Source of the DNA: an uncultured Bacteroidales bacterium | GTDB taxonomy: Bacteria; Bacteroidota; Bacteroidia; Bacteroidales; Bacteroidaceae | DNA: 64,000 bases | Reading direction: 5' to 3' | Assembly: GCA_949297215.1 (NCBI GenBank) | Contig: CASFRV010000003.1 | Location: 1-64,000 of the forward strand | In this document: positions 39,332 through 49,195 of the stretch, piece after piece | How positions within the stretch are numbered: position 1 is the stretch's first letter | Layout of the letters: every line of letters starts with the position of its first letter | Translations under genes and position numbers: made by a program | The notes under the pieces: generated by a model | What the model was told of the DNA's origin: nothing | Seen by the model: only the letters and a program-made list of their open reading frames with translations | Database searches by the model: none

Positions 39332-41740
39332 TTACATCAGCCAGCGCGCCGCATGATAGGTGACGAAGGCCACGGCGTAGGCCAGGGCGGTGGTGTAGAA
39401 CACGGTGAAGAGCGCCCAACGCCATTTGCCGCTCTCGTTCTTGATGGCCACGACGGTGGCTATGCAGGGGAAATAGAGCAGCACGAAAACGAGGTAGGAG
39501 AGGGCGGCGGCCGGCGTGAGCGTGCCGAGCAGCGCCTGCTGCAAGCGCGTGTCGGCGTCGCCGCCTTCGCCCTCGGTCTCGACGCCGGCATACATAACGC
39601 CCAGGGTGCTCACCACCAGCTCCTTGGCCCCCACGCCGGTGAGGATGCCCAGACTCATTTTCCAGTCGAAGCCCAGGGGCTGCATGACGGGCTCGATGGC
39701 CTGCCCCACGCGGCCTATGTACGATTGGGCCTGCTGCTCTTGCAGGGTGACGCCTTCGGCGGGCCGGGGGTAGTAGCCGAGGAACCAGATGACGATGGAG
39801 CAGGCTAGGATGATGCCGGCCATTTTTTTCAGATACTGCCGCCCCTTCTCCCACGTGTGGCGCAGGACGGCCTTGCCCGTGGGGAAGCGGTAGGGGGGCA
39901 GCTCCATGACGAAGGGCAGGTCGTCGCCCCGCATGAAAAAGCGGCTGAACAGCCGCGCCATGAGCACGGCCATCACGATGCCCAGGGCATAGAGCCCCAG
40001 CATGAGCAGGCCGCCGTGGCGGGGGAAGAAGGCGCCGATGAGGATGACGTAGATGGGGATGCGGGCCGAGCACGACATGAGCGGCGTGACGAGCATCGTG
40101 ACGAGGCGGCTCTTGGGGTTTTCGATGGTGCGGGTGGCCATGACGGCGGGCACGTTGCACCCGAAGCCCATAATCATGGGGATGAACGACTTGCCGTGGA
40201 GCCCCATCTTGTGCATCAGCTTGTCCATGATGAAGGCCGCCCGCGCCATGTAGCCCGAGTCTTCGAGCAGCGAGATGAGTAGATAGAGAATGAGGATGTT
40301 GGGCAGGAATACGATGACGCTGCCCACGCCGCCGATGATGCCGTTCACGACGAGATCTTTCAGCGGCCCGTCGGCCATGTTGGCCCCGACGAAGGCGCCG
40401 ATGCGCTCGGTGAGCCACTCGATCCACTGCATCGGGTAGTCGCCCAAGACGAACGTGCCTTCGAAAATGAGAAACAACAGCAGGAAAAAGATGGGGAAGC
40501 CCCAGTAGCGGTGGGTCACGACGGCGTCGATGCGCTCGGTGATGGTTTCCTGCTTTTTCTTTTGCGTGTGCGGGCGGTAGGTTTCTTTCAGCGCGCCCTG
40601 CACGAAGCCATATTTTGCGCTGATGATGGCCGACTCCGACTGTTCGTGCAGCTCCTCGGCAATGCGCTTCTCTTCGGTGTAGCGGAGCGAAATCAGCTCG
40701 TCGCGGTTGGGCAGCGAGTCGACAAACCGCTCCACCTCCTTGTCGTTTTCCAGAAACTTGATGGAGAGATAGCGCGTGGAATATTTGTAGCGTATCTGCT
40801 GGTTTTTCTGGAAGGCGGCCTTGATACGGTCAATGCTCTCTTCGAGCTCGGCGCCGTGGTTCACGTGTATGTGGCGCGCCAGGGCGGGGTCGTTGCTCTC
40901 GTAGACGGCGATGACCATGTCGAAAAGCTCCTTGATGCCCTCGCCGCTTCTCGACACGGTGGGCACCATCGGCACGCCCAGGAGCCGCCCGAGCGTGTGG
41001 TGGTCGAGCTCGTCGCCCGAGGAACGCAGCTCGTCGTACATGTTGAGCGCCACGACCATGCGCAGGTGCATGTCGATGAGCTGGGTGGTGAGGTAGAGGT
41101 TGCGTTCCAGGTTGGAGCTGTCGATGACGTTGACGACGACGTCCGGCGTCTGGTCGATGAGGTGGCGGCGGACGTAGAGCTCCTCGGGGCTGTAGGCCGA
41201 AAGCGAGTAGGTGCCGGGCAGATCCACAATGCGCATGCGGTATTTGCCGTAGGTGAAGTAGCCGTCCTTGGCGTCGACCGTCACGCCGCTGTAATTGCCC
41301 ACATGCTCGTGGGCGCCCGAGGCGATGTTGAAGAGCGAGGTCTTGCCGCAGTTGGGGTTGCCCACGAGGGCTACGTTGATGGTGCGCCGTTTCTCGCCGG
41401 CCATGTCGGCCATGCGGCGTTCGAGCATGGCTTCCGTCTCGGCATTGTCGGTGGCGTCGGGGGGAAGCCCGGGCAGACCGGGATTTTCGGGAAGGGCTGC
41501 GCCGGCCTTGGCCTCGCTCTCGCTGATCACTTCGACCAGGCCGGCCTCTTCGCGCCGCAGCGAGATTTTATATCCCATTATCTCATACTCTATGGGGTCG
41601 CGCAAGGGGGCATTCAGGATGACGCGGACGGTCTTTCCCTTTACAAAGCCCATTTCGACGATGCGCTTGCGGAAACCGCCGTGTCCGCTCACCTTGACGA
41701 TGACGCCGCGCTCGCCTGTATGCAGGTCTGAAAGCTTCAT
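39332..41740 (-). CDS. feoB: FeoA-FeoB fusion, ferrous iron transporter
   Basis: 802 aa. Residues 1 to about 75 are a FeoA SH3-like domain (MKLSDLHTGERGVIVKVSG, MGFVKGKTVRVI). The G domain starts NVALVGNPNCGKTSLFN (near residue 125), with NYSGVTVDAK, DLPGTYSLSAYSPEE and NMYDEL. The membrane part has gate motifs such as GFGCNVPAVMATRTI and SCSARIPIYVIL. It imports Fe2+ across the inner membrane. The FeoA-FeoB fusion is usual in Bacteroidota. It has its own promoter box. Confidence 0.95.
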   Translation of the reverse strand: MKLSDLHTGERGVIVKVSGHGGFRKRIVEMGFVKGKTVRVILNAPLRDPIEYEIMGYKISLRREEAGLVEVISESEAKAGAALPENPGLPGLPPDATDNAETEAMLERRMADMAGEKRRTINVALVGNPNCGKTSLFNIASGAHEHVGNYSGVTVDAKDGYFTYGKYRMRIVDLPGTYSLSAYSPEELYVRRHLIDQTPDVVVNVIDSSNLERNLYLTTQLIDMHLRMVVALNMYDELRSSGDELDHHTLGRLLGVPMVPTVSRSGEGIKELFDMVIAVYESNDPALARHIHVNHGAELEESIDRIKAAFQKNQQIRYKYSTRYLSIKFLENDKEVERFVDSLPNRDELISLRYTEEKRIAEELHEQSESAIISAKYGFVQGALKETYRPHTQKKKQETITERIDAVVTHRYWGFPIFFLLLFLIFEGTFVLGDYPMQWIEWLTERIGAFVGANMADGPLKDLVVNGIIGGVGSVIVFLPNILILYLLISLLEDSGYMARAAFIMDKLMHKMGLHGKSFIPMIMGFGCNVPAVMATRTIENPKSRLVTMLVTPLMSCSARIPIYVILIGAFFPRHGGLLMLGLYALGIVMAVLMARLFSRFFMRGDDLPFVMELPPYRFPTGKAVLRHTWEKGRQYLKKMAGIILACSIVIWFLGYYPRPAEGVTLQEQQAQSYIGRVGQAIEPVMQPLGFDWKMSLGILTGVGAKELVVSTLGVMYAGVETEGEGGDADTRLQQALLGTLTPAAALSYLVFVLLYFPCIATVVAIKNESGKWRWALFTVFYTTALAYAVAFVTYHAARWLM

Positions 41741-41781
41741 ATGTGTCTGAAAAAATACGCTGATGATCGTTTTTGCGGCTG

Positions 41782-41789
41782 CAAAGATA
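41782..41789 (-). promoter_or_regulatory. feoB promoter -7 box
   Basis: TATCTTTG on the minus strand fits TAnnTTTG and lies 41 bases before the feoB ATG. No Fur-type palindrome is obvious next to it. Confidence 0.5.
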
Positions 41790-41894
41790 AGAAAACCCGC
41801 CGGACGGCCCGTTGCCCGGGGCGTAAATACCCAGATGTGGTGATGCCGGTGGCCGCCGCATGGCGCATAGGCACCTCCCGGGGCAAACCGCGGG

Positions 41895-43955
41895 TCAGGG
41901 GGCGTCGCTGCTCTCTTCCTTCCTTTCTGGCGGAAGGAGGGCGCCGGGCAGCAGGTTGCCCCGCTCGTCGAAGAGGCCGTAGGTGGTGCGCAGCACGCGA
42001 AACTCCGTGCGGCGGTTCAAGGCGTTGCACACCTCCTGCTGCTCGGGCGTCAGCTTCAGGATGAAAGCCTCGGTCAGCGTGTCATTTTCGTGCAGGAAGG
42101 GGTAGGTCTCCGTCAGTTTTCTGTTGACCACCTTCGGCTGCTTCTCCCCGTATCCCTTGGCCGTCAGGCGGTCGGCCTGTATGCCGTGCTCCGTCAGATA
42201 GCTCACCACCGTTTCGGCCCGGCGCTGCGACAGGCGCTCGTTGTAGCTGTCGTTCCCCCGGTAGTCGCAGTGGGCGCTCAGCTCGATCGTCACGTTGGGG
42301 TTCTCCTTTAACAAAGTGGTAAGGCGGTCCAGCGCCGGCAGCGACGTCTCGACGATCGTTGCCTCGTCAAACTCGTAGAATACGTTGCGCACAAGCACCG
42401 GTACGCTGATGGATGGCAGCGGAAATTGCAGCACATATTGCTTTTCCTCTTCGAGCGTGTCGACGTGCAGCGAGTTGCGCACGTTCAGATAGCCGCGGCA
42501 CGTGGCCAGCATCAGATAGTCGACGCCCGGGGCCACGGGCTGTTCGAACGAGCCGTCGCTGCGCACGCTCAGCTTCAGGTTGGTGCCGTCGCTGCCCACC
42601 ATGTAGACCATCGCCTCGGGCAGCTCGTAGCCGTCCTGCTCATACACCCACCCCTTCACCGTCTGTAACACCTCGGGGTAGGAGAACGAATAGATCTTGT
42701 CCCAGCCGCGGCCGCCCGTGCTGCGGTTCGAGGAGAAAAAGCCCCGGTTGTGCAGCCCCTCGAAGGTGATGCCAAAGTCGTCGCCGTTCGAGTTCATCGG
42801 AGCCGGCAGGTGAACCACGTCCCAGCGGTGCGTCACCGTGTCCTCGGTGGCTCGGTACAGGTCGAGACCGCCCATGCCGCCGCGGCCGTCGGACGAAAAA
42901 TAGAGCTCGCCCGTGGGGCGGAAGGCGGGAAACACTTCGTTGCCGGCCGTGTTGACGTCGGGCCCGAGGTTTTCAACCGGCCCCACACCGTGGCCGTCCA
43001 CCACGGCGCGCCACAAGTCGAGCCCGCCCTCGCCTCCGGGCATGTCCGACACAAAGTAGAGCCACCGCCCGTCGGGCGATACCGCCGGGTGGGCATACGA
43101 CGAGAGTGTGTCGGCCGTTATTTTCAGTTGCTGCGGCTTTGCCCAGCTGGCATCCGTGCGGGCCGAAGTCCATATCTCGGCCATGCGCGGATACTGCGGA
43201 TGGGTGGGACACACCGTGAGATACATCGTCTGGCCGTCGGGGCTGAACGAGCAGGCCCCTTCGTCATACTCGGTGTTGATGCCTCCCTCTACGGCCTCCG
43301 GGCGCAGCCAACGGCCCTTTTCGTCTTTTTTCGACACGAAGATGTCGCCGTTCTTCTGCTCCGTGATGCCGCTCACCTCGTCGCCGGTGGTCTGCGGGCG
43401 CGTCGTCGTGAAATAGAGGCGGTCGCCCTCGTCGCCCAACAGCGCCGGAGCATAGTCCGACCGGCTGGCGTTGAACAGCCTTTCCAGACGGATGGTATAG
43501 GCCGACCCCTTCTTTTTCAGAGCTGTGGCGTCGTGGCAGGCTTCGATGCCGCGCAGAGCGGCTTCGTCGCCCGGAAAGCTGTCAAGATGAGCCCGGTAGC
43601 TGCGTTCCGCTCCGGCGTAGTCGCCGGTGTAGCGCAGCATTTCTCCCTCGTAAAAGCGGGTCAGCGTGTCCGTCATCCCGTAGCGCAGCGCGTTGCGGTA
43701 GGCACCCAGAGCCCGTGCCGTGTTGCCATACCGGCGGTAACACTCGGCCATGTTGTAAGCCACGGCGCCCCGTTCGCGGCGGTCGCGCGGGCCATACTTC
43801 GAATAAGCTTTTTTATACTGTGCAGCCGCTTCGGCATATTCGCCGATGGCACGGGCGGCGTCGCCGCGCTTCACGTACCGCTCCGGCCCGCCGCACGAAG
43901 AAAGCAGCGCCAGGCAGGCGCCCGCCCAAAAGATGCAAACGTAAATCTTGTTCAT
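41895..43955 (-). CDS. PorE-like TPR/PD40/CRD/OmpA lipoprotein
   Basis: 686 aa with a lipobox (ALLSSCGG). Order of domains: N-terminal TPR-like helices (GDAARAIGEYAEAAAQYKKAY), a PD40 beta-propeller (repeated SPDG and LYFxS motifs, about 170-400), a carboxypeptidase-regulatory-like segment (VKGWVYEQDGYELPEAMVYM), and a C-terminal OmpA peptidoglycan-binding domain (IELSAHCDYRGNDSYNERLSQRRAETV). This is the architecture of PorE of the type IX secretion system. Several paralogues may exist per genome, so PorE identity is likely but not certain. A T9SS substrate is encoded at 30579. Confidence 0.78.
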   Translation of the reverse strand: MNKIYVCIFWAGACLALLSSCGGPERYVKRGDAARAIGEYAEAAAQYKKAYSKYGPRDRRERGAVAYNMAECYRRYGNTARALGAYRNALRYGMTDTLTRFYEGEMLRYTGDYAGAERSYRAHLDSFPGDEAALRGIEACHDATALKKKGSAYTIRLERLFNASRSDYAPALLGDEGDRLYFTTTRPQTTGDEVSGITEQKNGDIFVSKKDEKGRWLRPEAVEGGINTEYDEGACSFSPDGQTMYLTVCPTHPQYPRMAEIWTSARTDASWAKPQQLKITADTLSSYAHPAVSPDGRWLYFVSDMPGGEGGLDLWRAVVDGHGVGPVENLGPDVNTAGNEVFPAFRPTGELYFSSDGRGGMGGLDLYRATEDTVTHRWDVVHLPAPMNSNGDDFGITFEGLHNRGFFSSNRSTGGRGWDKIYSFSYPEVLQTVKGWVYEQDGYELPEAMVYMVGSDGTNLKLSVRSDGSFEQPVAPGVDYLMLATCRGYLNVRNSLHVDTLEEEKQYVLQFPLPSISVPVLVRNVFYEFDEATIVETSLPALDRLTTLLKENPNVTIELSAHCDYRGNDSYNERLSQRRAETVVSYLTEHGIQADRLTAKGYGEKQPKVVNRKLTETYPFLHENDTLTEAFILKLTPEQQEVCNALNRRTEFRVLRTTYGLFDERGNLLPGALLPPERKEESSDAP

Positions 43956-44057
43956 CCCTACAACAAAGAACGCGGTTTTCCCGGCTTTATTGTACCGGTG
44001 GCAGCCCGAAAAGTTTCAATCGCCCCGGAGCGGCTCCGGCGTATCGAAAAAAATACA

Positions 44058-44065
44058 TACATTTG
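44058..44065 (+). promoter_or_regulatory. nagA promoter -7 box
   Basis: TACATTTG fits TAnnTTTG, 36 bases before the nagA ATG. No clear -33 element. Confidence 0.45.
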
Positions 44066-44101
44066 CAGGTAATAAGAAAGACCACTAAATCCAAAAACGT
44101 T

Positions 44102-45262
44102 ATGTTGAAACAGATTGTGAACGGCCGTATCCTAACACCCGAAGGGTGGCTCCGGGACGGCTCCGTCATCATCGAGGGCAACAAGATCCTCGAAGTGTCT
44201 AATTGTCATTTACCCGTAGTGGGGGCCGAAATCATCGACGCCCACGGTTGCGACGTGGTGCCCGGCGGCATCGAGATGCACGTGCACGGCGGTGGCGGGC
44301 GCGACTTTATGGAGGGCTCGGAAGACGCCTTCCGCACTGCCGTCGATGCGCACATGCAGCATGGCACGACGGCCATCTTCCCTACGCTCTCGTCGTCGAC
44401 CATGCCGATGATACGTGCGGCGGTGGCCACCACCGAAAAGCTAATGGCCGAGCCCGACAGCCCCGTGATGGGTCTCCATCTCGAGGGCCACTACCTCAGC
44501 CTCGAAATGGCCGGCGGCCAGATTCCCGAAAACATCAAAAACCCCGATCCGGCCGAGTATGAGCCTCTTCTCGACTCCACCCGCTGCATCAAGCGCTGGG
44601 ACGCCGCTCCCGAGCTGCCCGGCATCCGCGAGTTTGGCGCCTGCTGTGTGCGTCACGGCGTTCTCCCCTCGGTGGCCCACACCGCCGCCGAATATCCCGA
44701 CGTAAAAGCCGCCTACGAGGCCGGGTTTACACACGCCACCCACTTCTACAACGCCATGAAGGGCTTCCACAAGGTGCGCGAATATAAGCACGAGGGCACG
44801 GTCGAGAGCGTTTATGCCTTACCCGACATGACTGTCGAGATGATTGCCGACGGCATTCACGTGCCGCCCGTCATCCTGCGCATGATCTATCTTGTGAAGG
44901 GTGTGGAGCGTACGGCCATGATTACGGATGCCCTTGCCTGTGCCGCCAGCGACAGCCAGACGGCCTTCGACCCCCGTGTCATCATCGAGGACGGCGTGTG
45001 CAAGCTTTCCGACCGTTCGGCCCTGGCCGGCAGCATTGCCACGATGGACCGCCTCGTGCGTACCGCCGTGCAGCAGGCCGGCATACCGATGGAAGACGCC
45101 TGCCGCATGATGAGCGAGACGCCTGCCCGCATTATGCACATTTACGACCGCAAGGGCTCCTTGCAGCGCGGAAAGGATGCCGACATCATCTTCTTCGACG
45201 ACAGTCAGCAGCTCCGCTTTGTCATGCAGATGGGACGTGTGGTGCGCAATGAGCTCAACTAA
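44102..45262 (+). CDS. nagA: N-acetylglucosamine-6-phosphate deacetylase
   Basis: 386 aa from ATG 44102 (MLKQIVNGRILTPEGW); the open frame extends upstream into the divergent lipoprotein gene. Metal and substrate residues are visible in PGGIEMHVHGGGGRDF, GLHLEGHYLS, VAHTAAEYPD, THFYNAMKGFH and ADGIHV, with ITDALA near the end. It converts GlcNAc-6-P to glucosamine-6-P for catabolism or cell-wall recycling. The partner deaminase (nagB) is not in the window. A strong terminator follows. Confidence 0.95.
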   Translation: MLKQIVNGRILTPEGWLRDGSVIIEGNKILEVSNCHLPVVGAEIIDAHGCDVVPGGIEMHVHGGGGRDFMEGSEDAFRTAVDAHMQHGTTAIFPTLSSSTMPMIRAAVATTEKLMAEPDSPVMGLHLEGHYLSLEMAGGQIPENIKNPDPAEYEPLLDSTRCIKRWDAAPELPGIREFGACCVRHGVLPSVAHTAAEYPDVKAAYEAGFTHATHFYNAMKGFHKVREYKHEGTVESVYALPDMTVEMIADGIHVPPVILRMIYLVKGVERTAMITDALACAASDSQTAFDPRVIIEDGVCKLSDRSALAGSIATMDRLVRTAVQQAGIPMEDACRMMSETPARIMHIYDRKGSLQRGKDADIIFFDDSQQLRFVMQMGRVVRNELN

Positions 45263-45324
45263 GCTTTCCAGATCTTCAGTCAAAATATGGCGTTCAGACA
45301 TTAGTCTTTGACGCCATTAACGAA

Positions 45325-45360
45325 AGAAGCGCCTGCAACCAAAACGTTGCGGGCGCTTCT
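45325..45360 (+). terminator. nagA terminator, also facing rpoD
   Basis: AGAAGCGCCTGCAAC pairs with GTTGCGGGCGCTTCT around a 6-base loop, followed by CTATTTTTC. It lies between convergent nagA and rpoD. Confidence 0.85.
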
Positions 45361-45409
45361 CTATTTTTCTTTATTGAAGAAAGAAGGCGCAGGCCCTCTC
45401 CTCCGAAAA

Positions 45410-46270
45410 CTATCCCAGATATTTGGTAAGGATCTTTATGTTGTCGTCTTCGCGCAGACGGCGCAGGGCGCGTTCCTTAATCTGGCGTACGCGCTCGCGC
45501 GTCAGCCCCAGGCTGCCGGCCACCTCTTCGGCCGTCATCTCGTTGCGCCCGATGCCGAAGAGCATTTTGAGCACTTGGCGCTCGCGCTCGGAGAGTACGC
45601 GGAGCGCTGCTTCAAGATCGGTCGAAAGCGACTCTTTCTCCATGGCGTTGTCGGTGCCCGGAGCGCTTTCGTCGGTCATAATGTCGATAAGGCTGTTCGA
45701 GTCGTCGTCCTGGAATGGGGCGTCGACGGAAACTTTCTTGCCGTTTGTGCCCAAGGCTTCCTGCACCTTGGCCACGTCGGTGTCGAGCAGCTCGGCCAGC
45801 TCTTGCACTGAGGGACGGCGTTCGTTTTCCTGCTCGAAGCTCGTTATGGCTTTGGTAAGCTTGCTCTGGAAGCCCACCTGGTTGAGCGGCATGCGCACGA
45901 TGCGGCTCTGCTCGGAGATGGCTTGCAGAATGCTCTGGCGTATCCACCACACGGCATACGATATAAACTTGAAGCCGCGCGTCTCGTCAAACTTCTGGGC
46001 GGCTTTGATAAGGCCGAGGTTGCCCTCGTCTATGAGGTCGTTGAGCGCGAGCCCTTGGTTCTGATACTGCTTGGCCACGCTGACGACGAAGCGCAGGTTG
46101 GCCCGCGTGAGCCGTTCGAGCGCCTCGCGGTCGCCGCGGTGGATGCGCTGGGCGAGCTCCACTTCCTCGTCGGTGGAGATGAGTTCTTCGCGTCCGATTT
46201 CGACTAAGTACTTGTCCAAGGCGGCGCTGGAACGGTTGGTAATGCTTTTGTTGATTTTTAATTGACGCAT
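45410..46270 (-). CDS. rpoD: Primary sigma factor RpoD/SigA
   Basis: 286 aa. Region 1.2 (DKYLVEIGREELISTDEEVELAQRI), region 2 (RANLRFVVSVAKQYQNQGL, DEGNLGLIKAAQKFD, FKFISYAVWWIRQSIL), region 3 and region 4 (LTRERVRQIKERALRRLR) are all present. Region 1.1 is missing, as is usual for Bacteroidota. This sigma family reads the TTTG / TAnnTTTG promoters seen in the window. The gene has such a promoter itself. Confidence 0.96.
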   Translation of the reverse strand: MRQLKINKSITNRSSAALDKYLVEIGREELISTDEEVELAQRIHRGDREALERLTRANLRFVVSVAKQYQNQGLALNDLIDEGNLGLIKAAQKFDETRGFKFISYAVWWIRQSILQAISEQSRIVRMPLNQVGFQSKLTKAITSFEQENERRPSVQELAELLDTDVAKVQEALGTNGKKVSVDAPFQDDDSNSLIDIMTDESAPGTDNAMEKESLSTDLEAALRVLSERERQVLKMLFGIGRNEMTAEEVAGSLGLTRERVRQIKERALRRLREDDNIKILTKYLG

Positions 46271-46295
46271 AATTTTCTCGGCACAAAATTCGGTG

Positions 46296-46303
46296 CAAAG
46301 TTA
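46296..46303 (-). promoter_or_regulatory. rpoD promoter -7 box
   Basis: TAACTTTG on the minus strand fits TAnnTTTG, 25 bases before the rpoD ATG. Confidence 0.5.
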
Positions 46304-46432
46304 CACATTTTTCTTCGATTGCGCCATCTATAATAGAGCTTGTAAGGTATTTTAAGGCAGAGTTTGTGGCGTTTTCCCATATTGGGCCGGCTCTTTTGGC
46401 GGTTGATGCCGAAAAAATGGGGCTTTCTCTTG

Positions 46433-46460
46433 TTTGACCCTTAGCCTTTCCGTATCTTTG
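46433..46460 (+). promoter_or_regulatory. Phosphohexomutase gene promoter
   Basis: TTTG at 46433-46436 and TATCTTTG at 46453-46460, spaced 16 bases, fit the Bacteroidota -33/-7 pattern. They lie 100 bases before the start codon. Confidence 0.5.
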
Positions 46461-46560
46461 CCCGGCCGGGAAATGCCGGCTTGCGGCGCTTTTTTCGGGT
46501 AGCCGCGGGTTGACGTTTCCGGGTGTTGAAATAAAACAGATAAAAGGAGTATTCAACTTT

Positions 46561-48315
46561 ATGGAAAACAAGGATTTGCTGGAGCTTTGCGAGGAACGGG
46601 CCCGTGTGTGGGCTTCGTCGTCGCTTTATGACGAGAAAACGAGACAGGCTGCGGCCGCCATGCTGGCAGCTGAGGACAAGACAGAGCTAGTAGAGGCTTT
46701 TTACCGCACGTTAGAGTTTGGCACGGGCGGTCTGCGCGGCATTATGGGCGTGGGCACGAACCGCATGAACGTTTACACGGTGGGAGCTGCCACGCAGGGA
46801 CTGGCCAACTATTTGAACCGTCAGTTTGCCGGACGCCGGGAGATTGCTGTTGTGGTGGGCCACGACTGCCGCAACAACAGCCGCCTGTTTGCTGAGACAA
46901 CTGCTGCCGTATTTTCGGCCAACGGCATCAAGGTGTATTTGTTTGACGACATGCGTCCCACGCCCGAGATGTCGTTTGCCATCCGTCATCTGGGATGCCA
47001 GAGCGGCGTCGTGGTGACGGCTTCGCACAACCCCAAGGAGTATAACGGTTATAAGGCCTATTGGGAAGACGGTGCGCAGGTTCTGGCTCCGCATGACCGT
47101 GGCATCATTGAGGAGGTGAACCGCGTAGCGGTGGAGGACATTAAGTTTGAAGCCAACCCGGCCCTGATCGAGACGATAGGGGAGGAGATAGACCGTATCT
47201 ACCTTGACAAAGTGCATTCGCTGTCGATTGATCCCGAGTGCATCCGCCGCCAGCGCGACTTGAAGATTGTGTACACGCCGCTGCATGGCACGGGCATGAT
47301 GCTCATCCCCGACTCGTTGAAGCTGTGGGGCTTTGAAAATGTTTACACCGTGCCCGAGCAGATGGTGAAAGACGGCAATTTCCCCACCGTGGCAAGCCCC
47401 AACCCCGAGAACGGCGAGGCGCTGGCGATGGCCATCGACTTGGCTAAGAAGGAGGATGCTGACATCGTTATGGCAAGCGACCCCGACGCCGACCGCGTGG
47501 GCATGGCCTGCAAAAACAGCAATGGCGAATGGGTGCTGGTGGATGGCAACCAGACGTGCATGATATTCCTCTATTACATCATTATGAACCGTCTGGCCAA
47601 GGGACAGATGAAGGGGAATGAGTTTATAGTGAAGACGATTGTGACTACGGAGCTGATTAAGAGCATTGCCGAAAAGAACCACGTCCAGATGTTCGACTGC
47701 TACACGGGCTTCAAGTGGATTGCCCGCGAAATCAGAATTCACGAAGACGAGGGCGACATGCAGTATATCGGCGGTGGCGAAGAGAGCTACGGCTTCATGG
47801 CCGAGGACTTCGTGCGCGACAAAGACGCCGTGTCGGCTTGCTCGCTTCTTGCTGAAATCTGCGCTTGGGCCAAAGACCAGGGAAAAACGCTTTACGACGT
47901 GCTGATGGACATTTACGTTGAGTATGGATATGCGTTGAATAAGACCATTAACGTGGTGAAGCCCGGTAAGACGGGTGCCGACGAGATCCGCGCCATGATG
48001 GAGAATTTCCGTGGTGCCGGTGCGCCCCGTGAAATCGCCGGGTCGCCGGTTGTGTGCACGAAGGACTATCTGAAACTGGTGCAGATCGATGGCAATGGAG
48101 ACGAGCAGCCGCTCGACATGCCCGAGCCGAGCAACGTGTTGCAGTGGTATACGGCCGACGGCACGAAGGTGAGCGTACGCCCGTCCGGCACGGAGCCCAA
48201 GATTAAGTTTTACATCGAGGTGAAAGGCGAAATGGCTTGTCCGAAGTGTTTCAACGGGGCCCACGCCTTGGCAATGGAAAAGGTGGACGACGTTGTAAAA
48301 TCGCTGTCGCTTTAA
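46561..48315 (+). CDS. Phosphoglucomutase/phosphomannomutase family enzyme
   Basis: 584 aa from ATG 46561 (MENKDLLELCEERARVW). The phosphoserine loop is VVTASHNPKEYNGYK, the metal loop DPDADRVGMA, the sugar loop GGGEESYGF, and the phosphate-binding loop RPSGTEPKIKFY. It belongs to the long PGM2-like subgroup acting on hexose-1,6 phosphates. Whether it prefers glucose, mannose or pentose phosphates cannot be told. A hairpin terminator follows. Confidence 0.93.
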   Translation: MENKDLLELCEERARVWASSSLYDEKTRQAAAAMLAAEDKTELVEAFYRTLEFGTGGLRGIMGVGTNRMNVYTVGAATQGLANYLNRQFAGRREIAVVVGHDCRNNSRLFAETTAAVFSANGIKVYLFDDMRPTPEMSFAIRHLGCQSGVVVTASHNPKEYNGYKAYWEDGAQVLAPHDRGIIEEVNRVAVEDIKFEANPALIETIGEEIDRIYLDKVHSLSIDPECIRRQRDLKIVYTPLHGTGMMLIPDSLKLWGFENVYTVPEQMVKDGNFPTVASPNPENGEALAMAIDLAKKEDADIVMASDPDADRVGMACKNSNGEWVLVDGNQTCMIFLYYIIMNRLAKGQMKGNEFIVKTIVTTELIKSIAEKNHVQMFDCYTGFKWIAREIRIHEDEGDMQYIGGGEESYGFMAEDFVRDKDAVSACSLLAEICAWAKDQGKTLYDVLMDIYVEYGYALNKTINVVKPGKTGADEIRAMMENFRGAGAPREIAGSPVVCTKDYLKLVQIDGNGDEQPLDMPEPSNVLQWYTADGTKVSVRPSGTEPKIKFYIEVKGEMACPKCFNGAHALAMEKVDDVVKSLSL

Positions 48316-48340
48316 GAGCTTCTCTGAAACAGAGCTAACG

Positions 48341-48395
48341 AAGGCGTGCCGGGATGCGGGCTCCGATGACGGAGCAGCGTGCTCGGACACGCCTT
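48341..48395 (+). terminator. Terminator after the phosphohexomutase gene
   Basis: AAGGCGTG pairs with CACGCCTT around an inner GCTCC-gatgac-GGAGC hairpin, followed by a T-run to 48400. It shows that the next gene starts at 48411 or 48417, not further upstream. Confidence 0.75.
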
Positions 48396-48410
48396 TTTTT
48401 GAGAGGGAAA

Positions 48411-49187
48411 ATGTGTATGAAACGTTGGTTCATTTTTTGTGCCGGCCAGCTTTTGTTGGAGAAACGGGCAGACGGTTCGTTTTCCGTTCCGTTTGCAGAT
48501 CAGCCGCCGGTTCCGTTAGAAGCGTGGCACCGTCTCCATCGTCTGCCGCAACTTGATGGAGCGCCTTGCGTGACTGTGAGCATTGACGCTCCGGTCGTGG
48601 CACCGGGCTGGTGCATGATGGGTTTGCGCGAGACGTTCGACGTGCTTCCGGCACCCGTATATAATATGGCGGGCAAGGCGCGTGAAATCCTGTATTGGGA
48701 TGCCACGACGCGCTATTGCGGCGTGTGTGGAGCCCCCATGGAGCTCCACACGGATATATCGAAGCGTTGCACCAACTGTGGCAAAGAGGTGTGGCCGCCA
48801 TTGGCCGTGGCCATTATCGTTGCGGTGCATCGCGGCGACGATGAAATCTTGCTGGTGCAGAGCAACAAGTTCAAAGGCGACTATCTTGGCCTCGTGGCGG
48901 GCTTTGTCGAAACGGGCGAGACGCTTGAAGAATGTCTGCGGCGTGAGGTGATGGAGGAAACGCAGATCCGCGTGAAGAACATCCGTTACTTTGCCAGCCA
49001 GCCATGGCCCTATCCCAACGGACTGATGGTGGGCTTTTCGGCAGAATATGATGGTGGTGAACTGCGCTTGCAGCGTTCGGAGCTGAACAAGGGTGGATGG
49101 TATCGCCGTGGGGCACTCCCGGCGATACCGGGCGAAGTGAGCCTGGCCCGCCGCCTGATAGACGCGTGGCTTGAAAACAGATTGTAG
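48411..49187 (+). CDS. nudC: NADH pyrophosphatase-like Nudix hydrolase
   Basis: 258 aa from ATG 48411; ATG 48417 (MKRWFIF) is about equally likely. A GAGAGG sequence precedes both, and the terminator at 48341-48395 rules out earlier starts. The zinc ribbon is CGVCG...CTNCGK. The Nudix box is GFVETGETLEECLRREVMEET-like, and the NudC signature SQPWPYPNGLM follows. It hydrolyses NADH/NAD+ to the mononucleotides and may remove NAD caps from RNA. It ends 8 bases before the RelA/SpoT gene. Confidence 0.92.
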   Translation: MCMKRWFIFCAGQLLLEKRADGSFSVPFADQPPVPLEAWHRLHRLPQLDGAPCVTVSIDAPVVAPGWCMMGLRETFDVLPAPVYNMAGKAREILYWDATTRYCGVCGAPMELHTDISKRCTNCGKEVWPPLAVAIIVAVHRGDDEILLVQSNKFKGDYLGLVAGFVETGETLEECLRREVMEETQIRVKNIRYFASQPWPYPNGLMVGFSAEYDGGELRLQRSELNKGGWYRRGALPAIPGEVSLARRLIDAWLENRL

Positions 49188-49195
49188 AAAAAATC

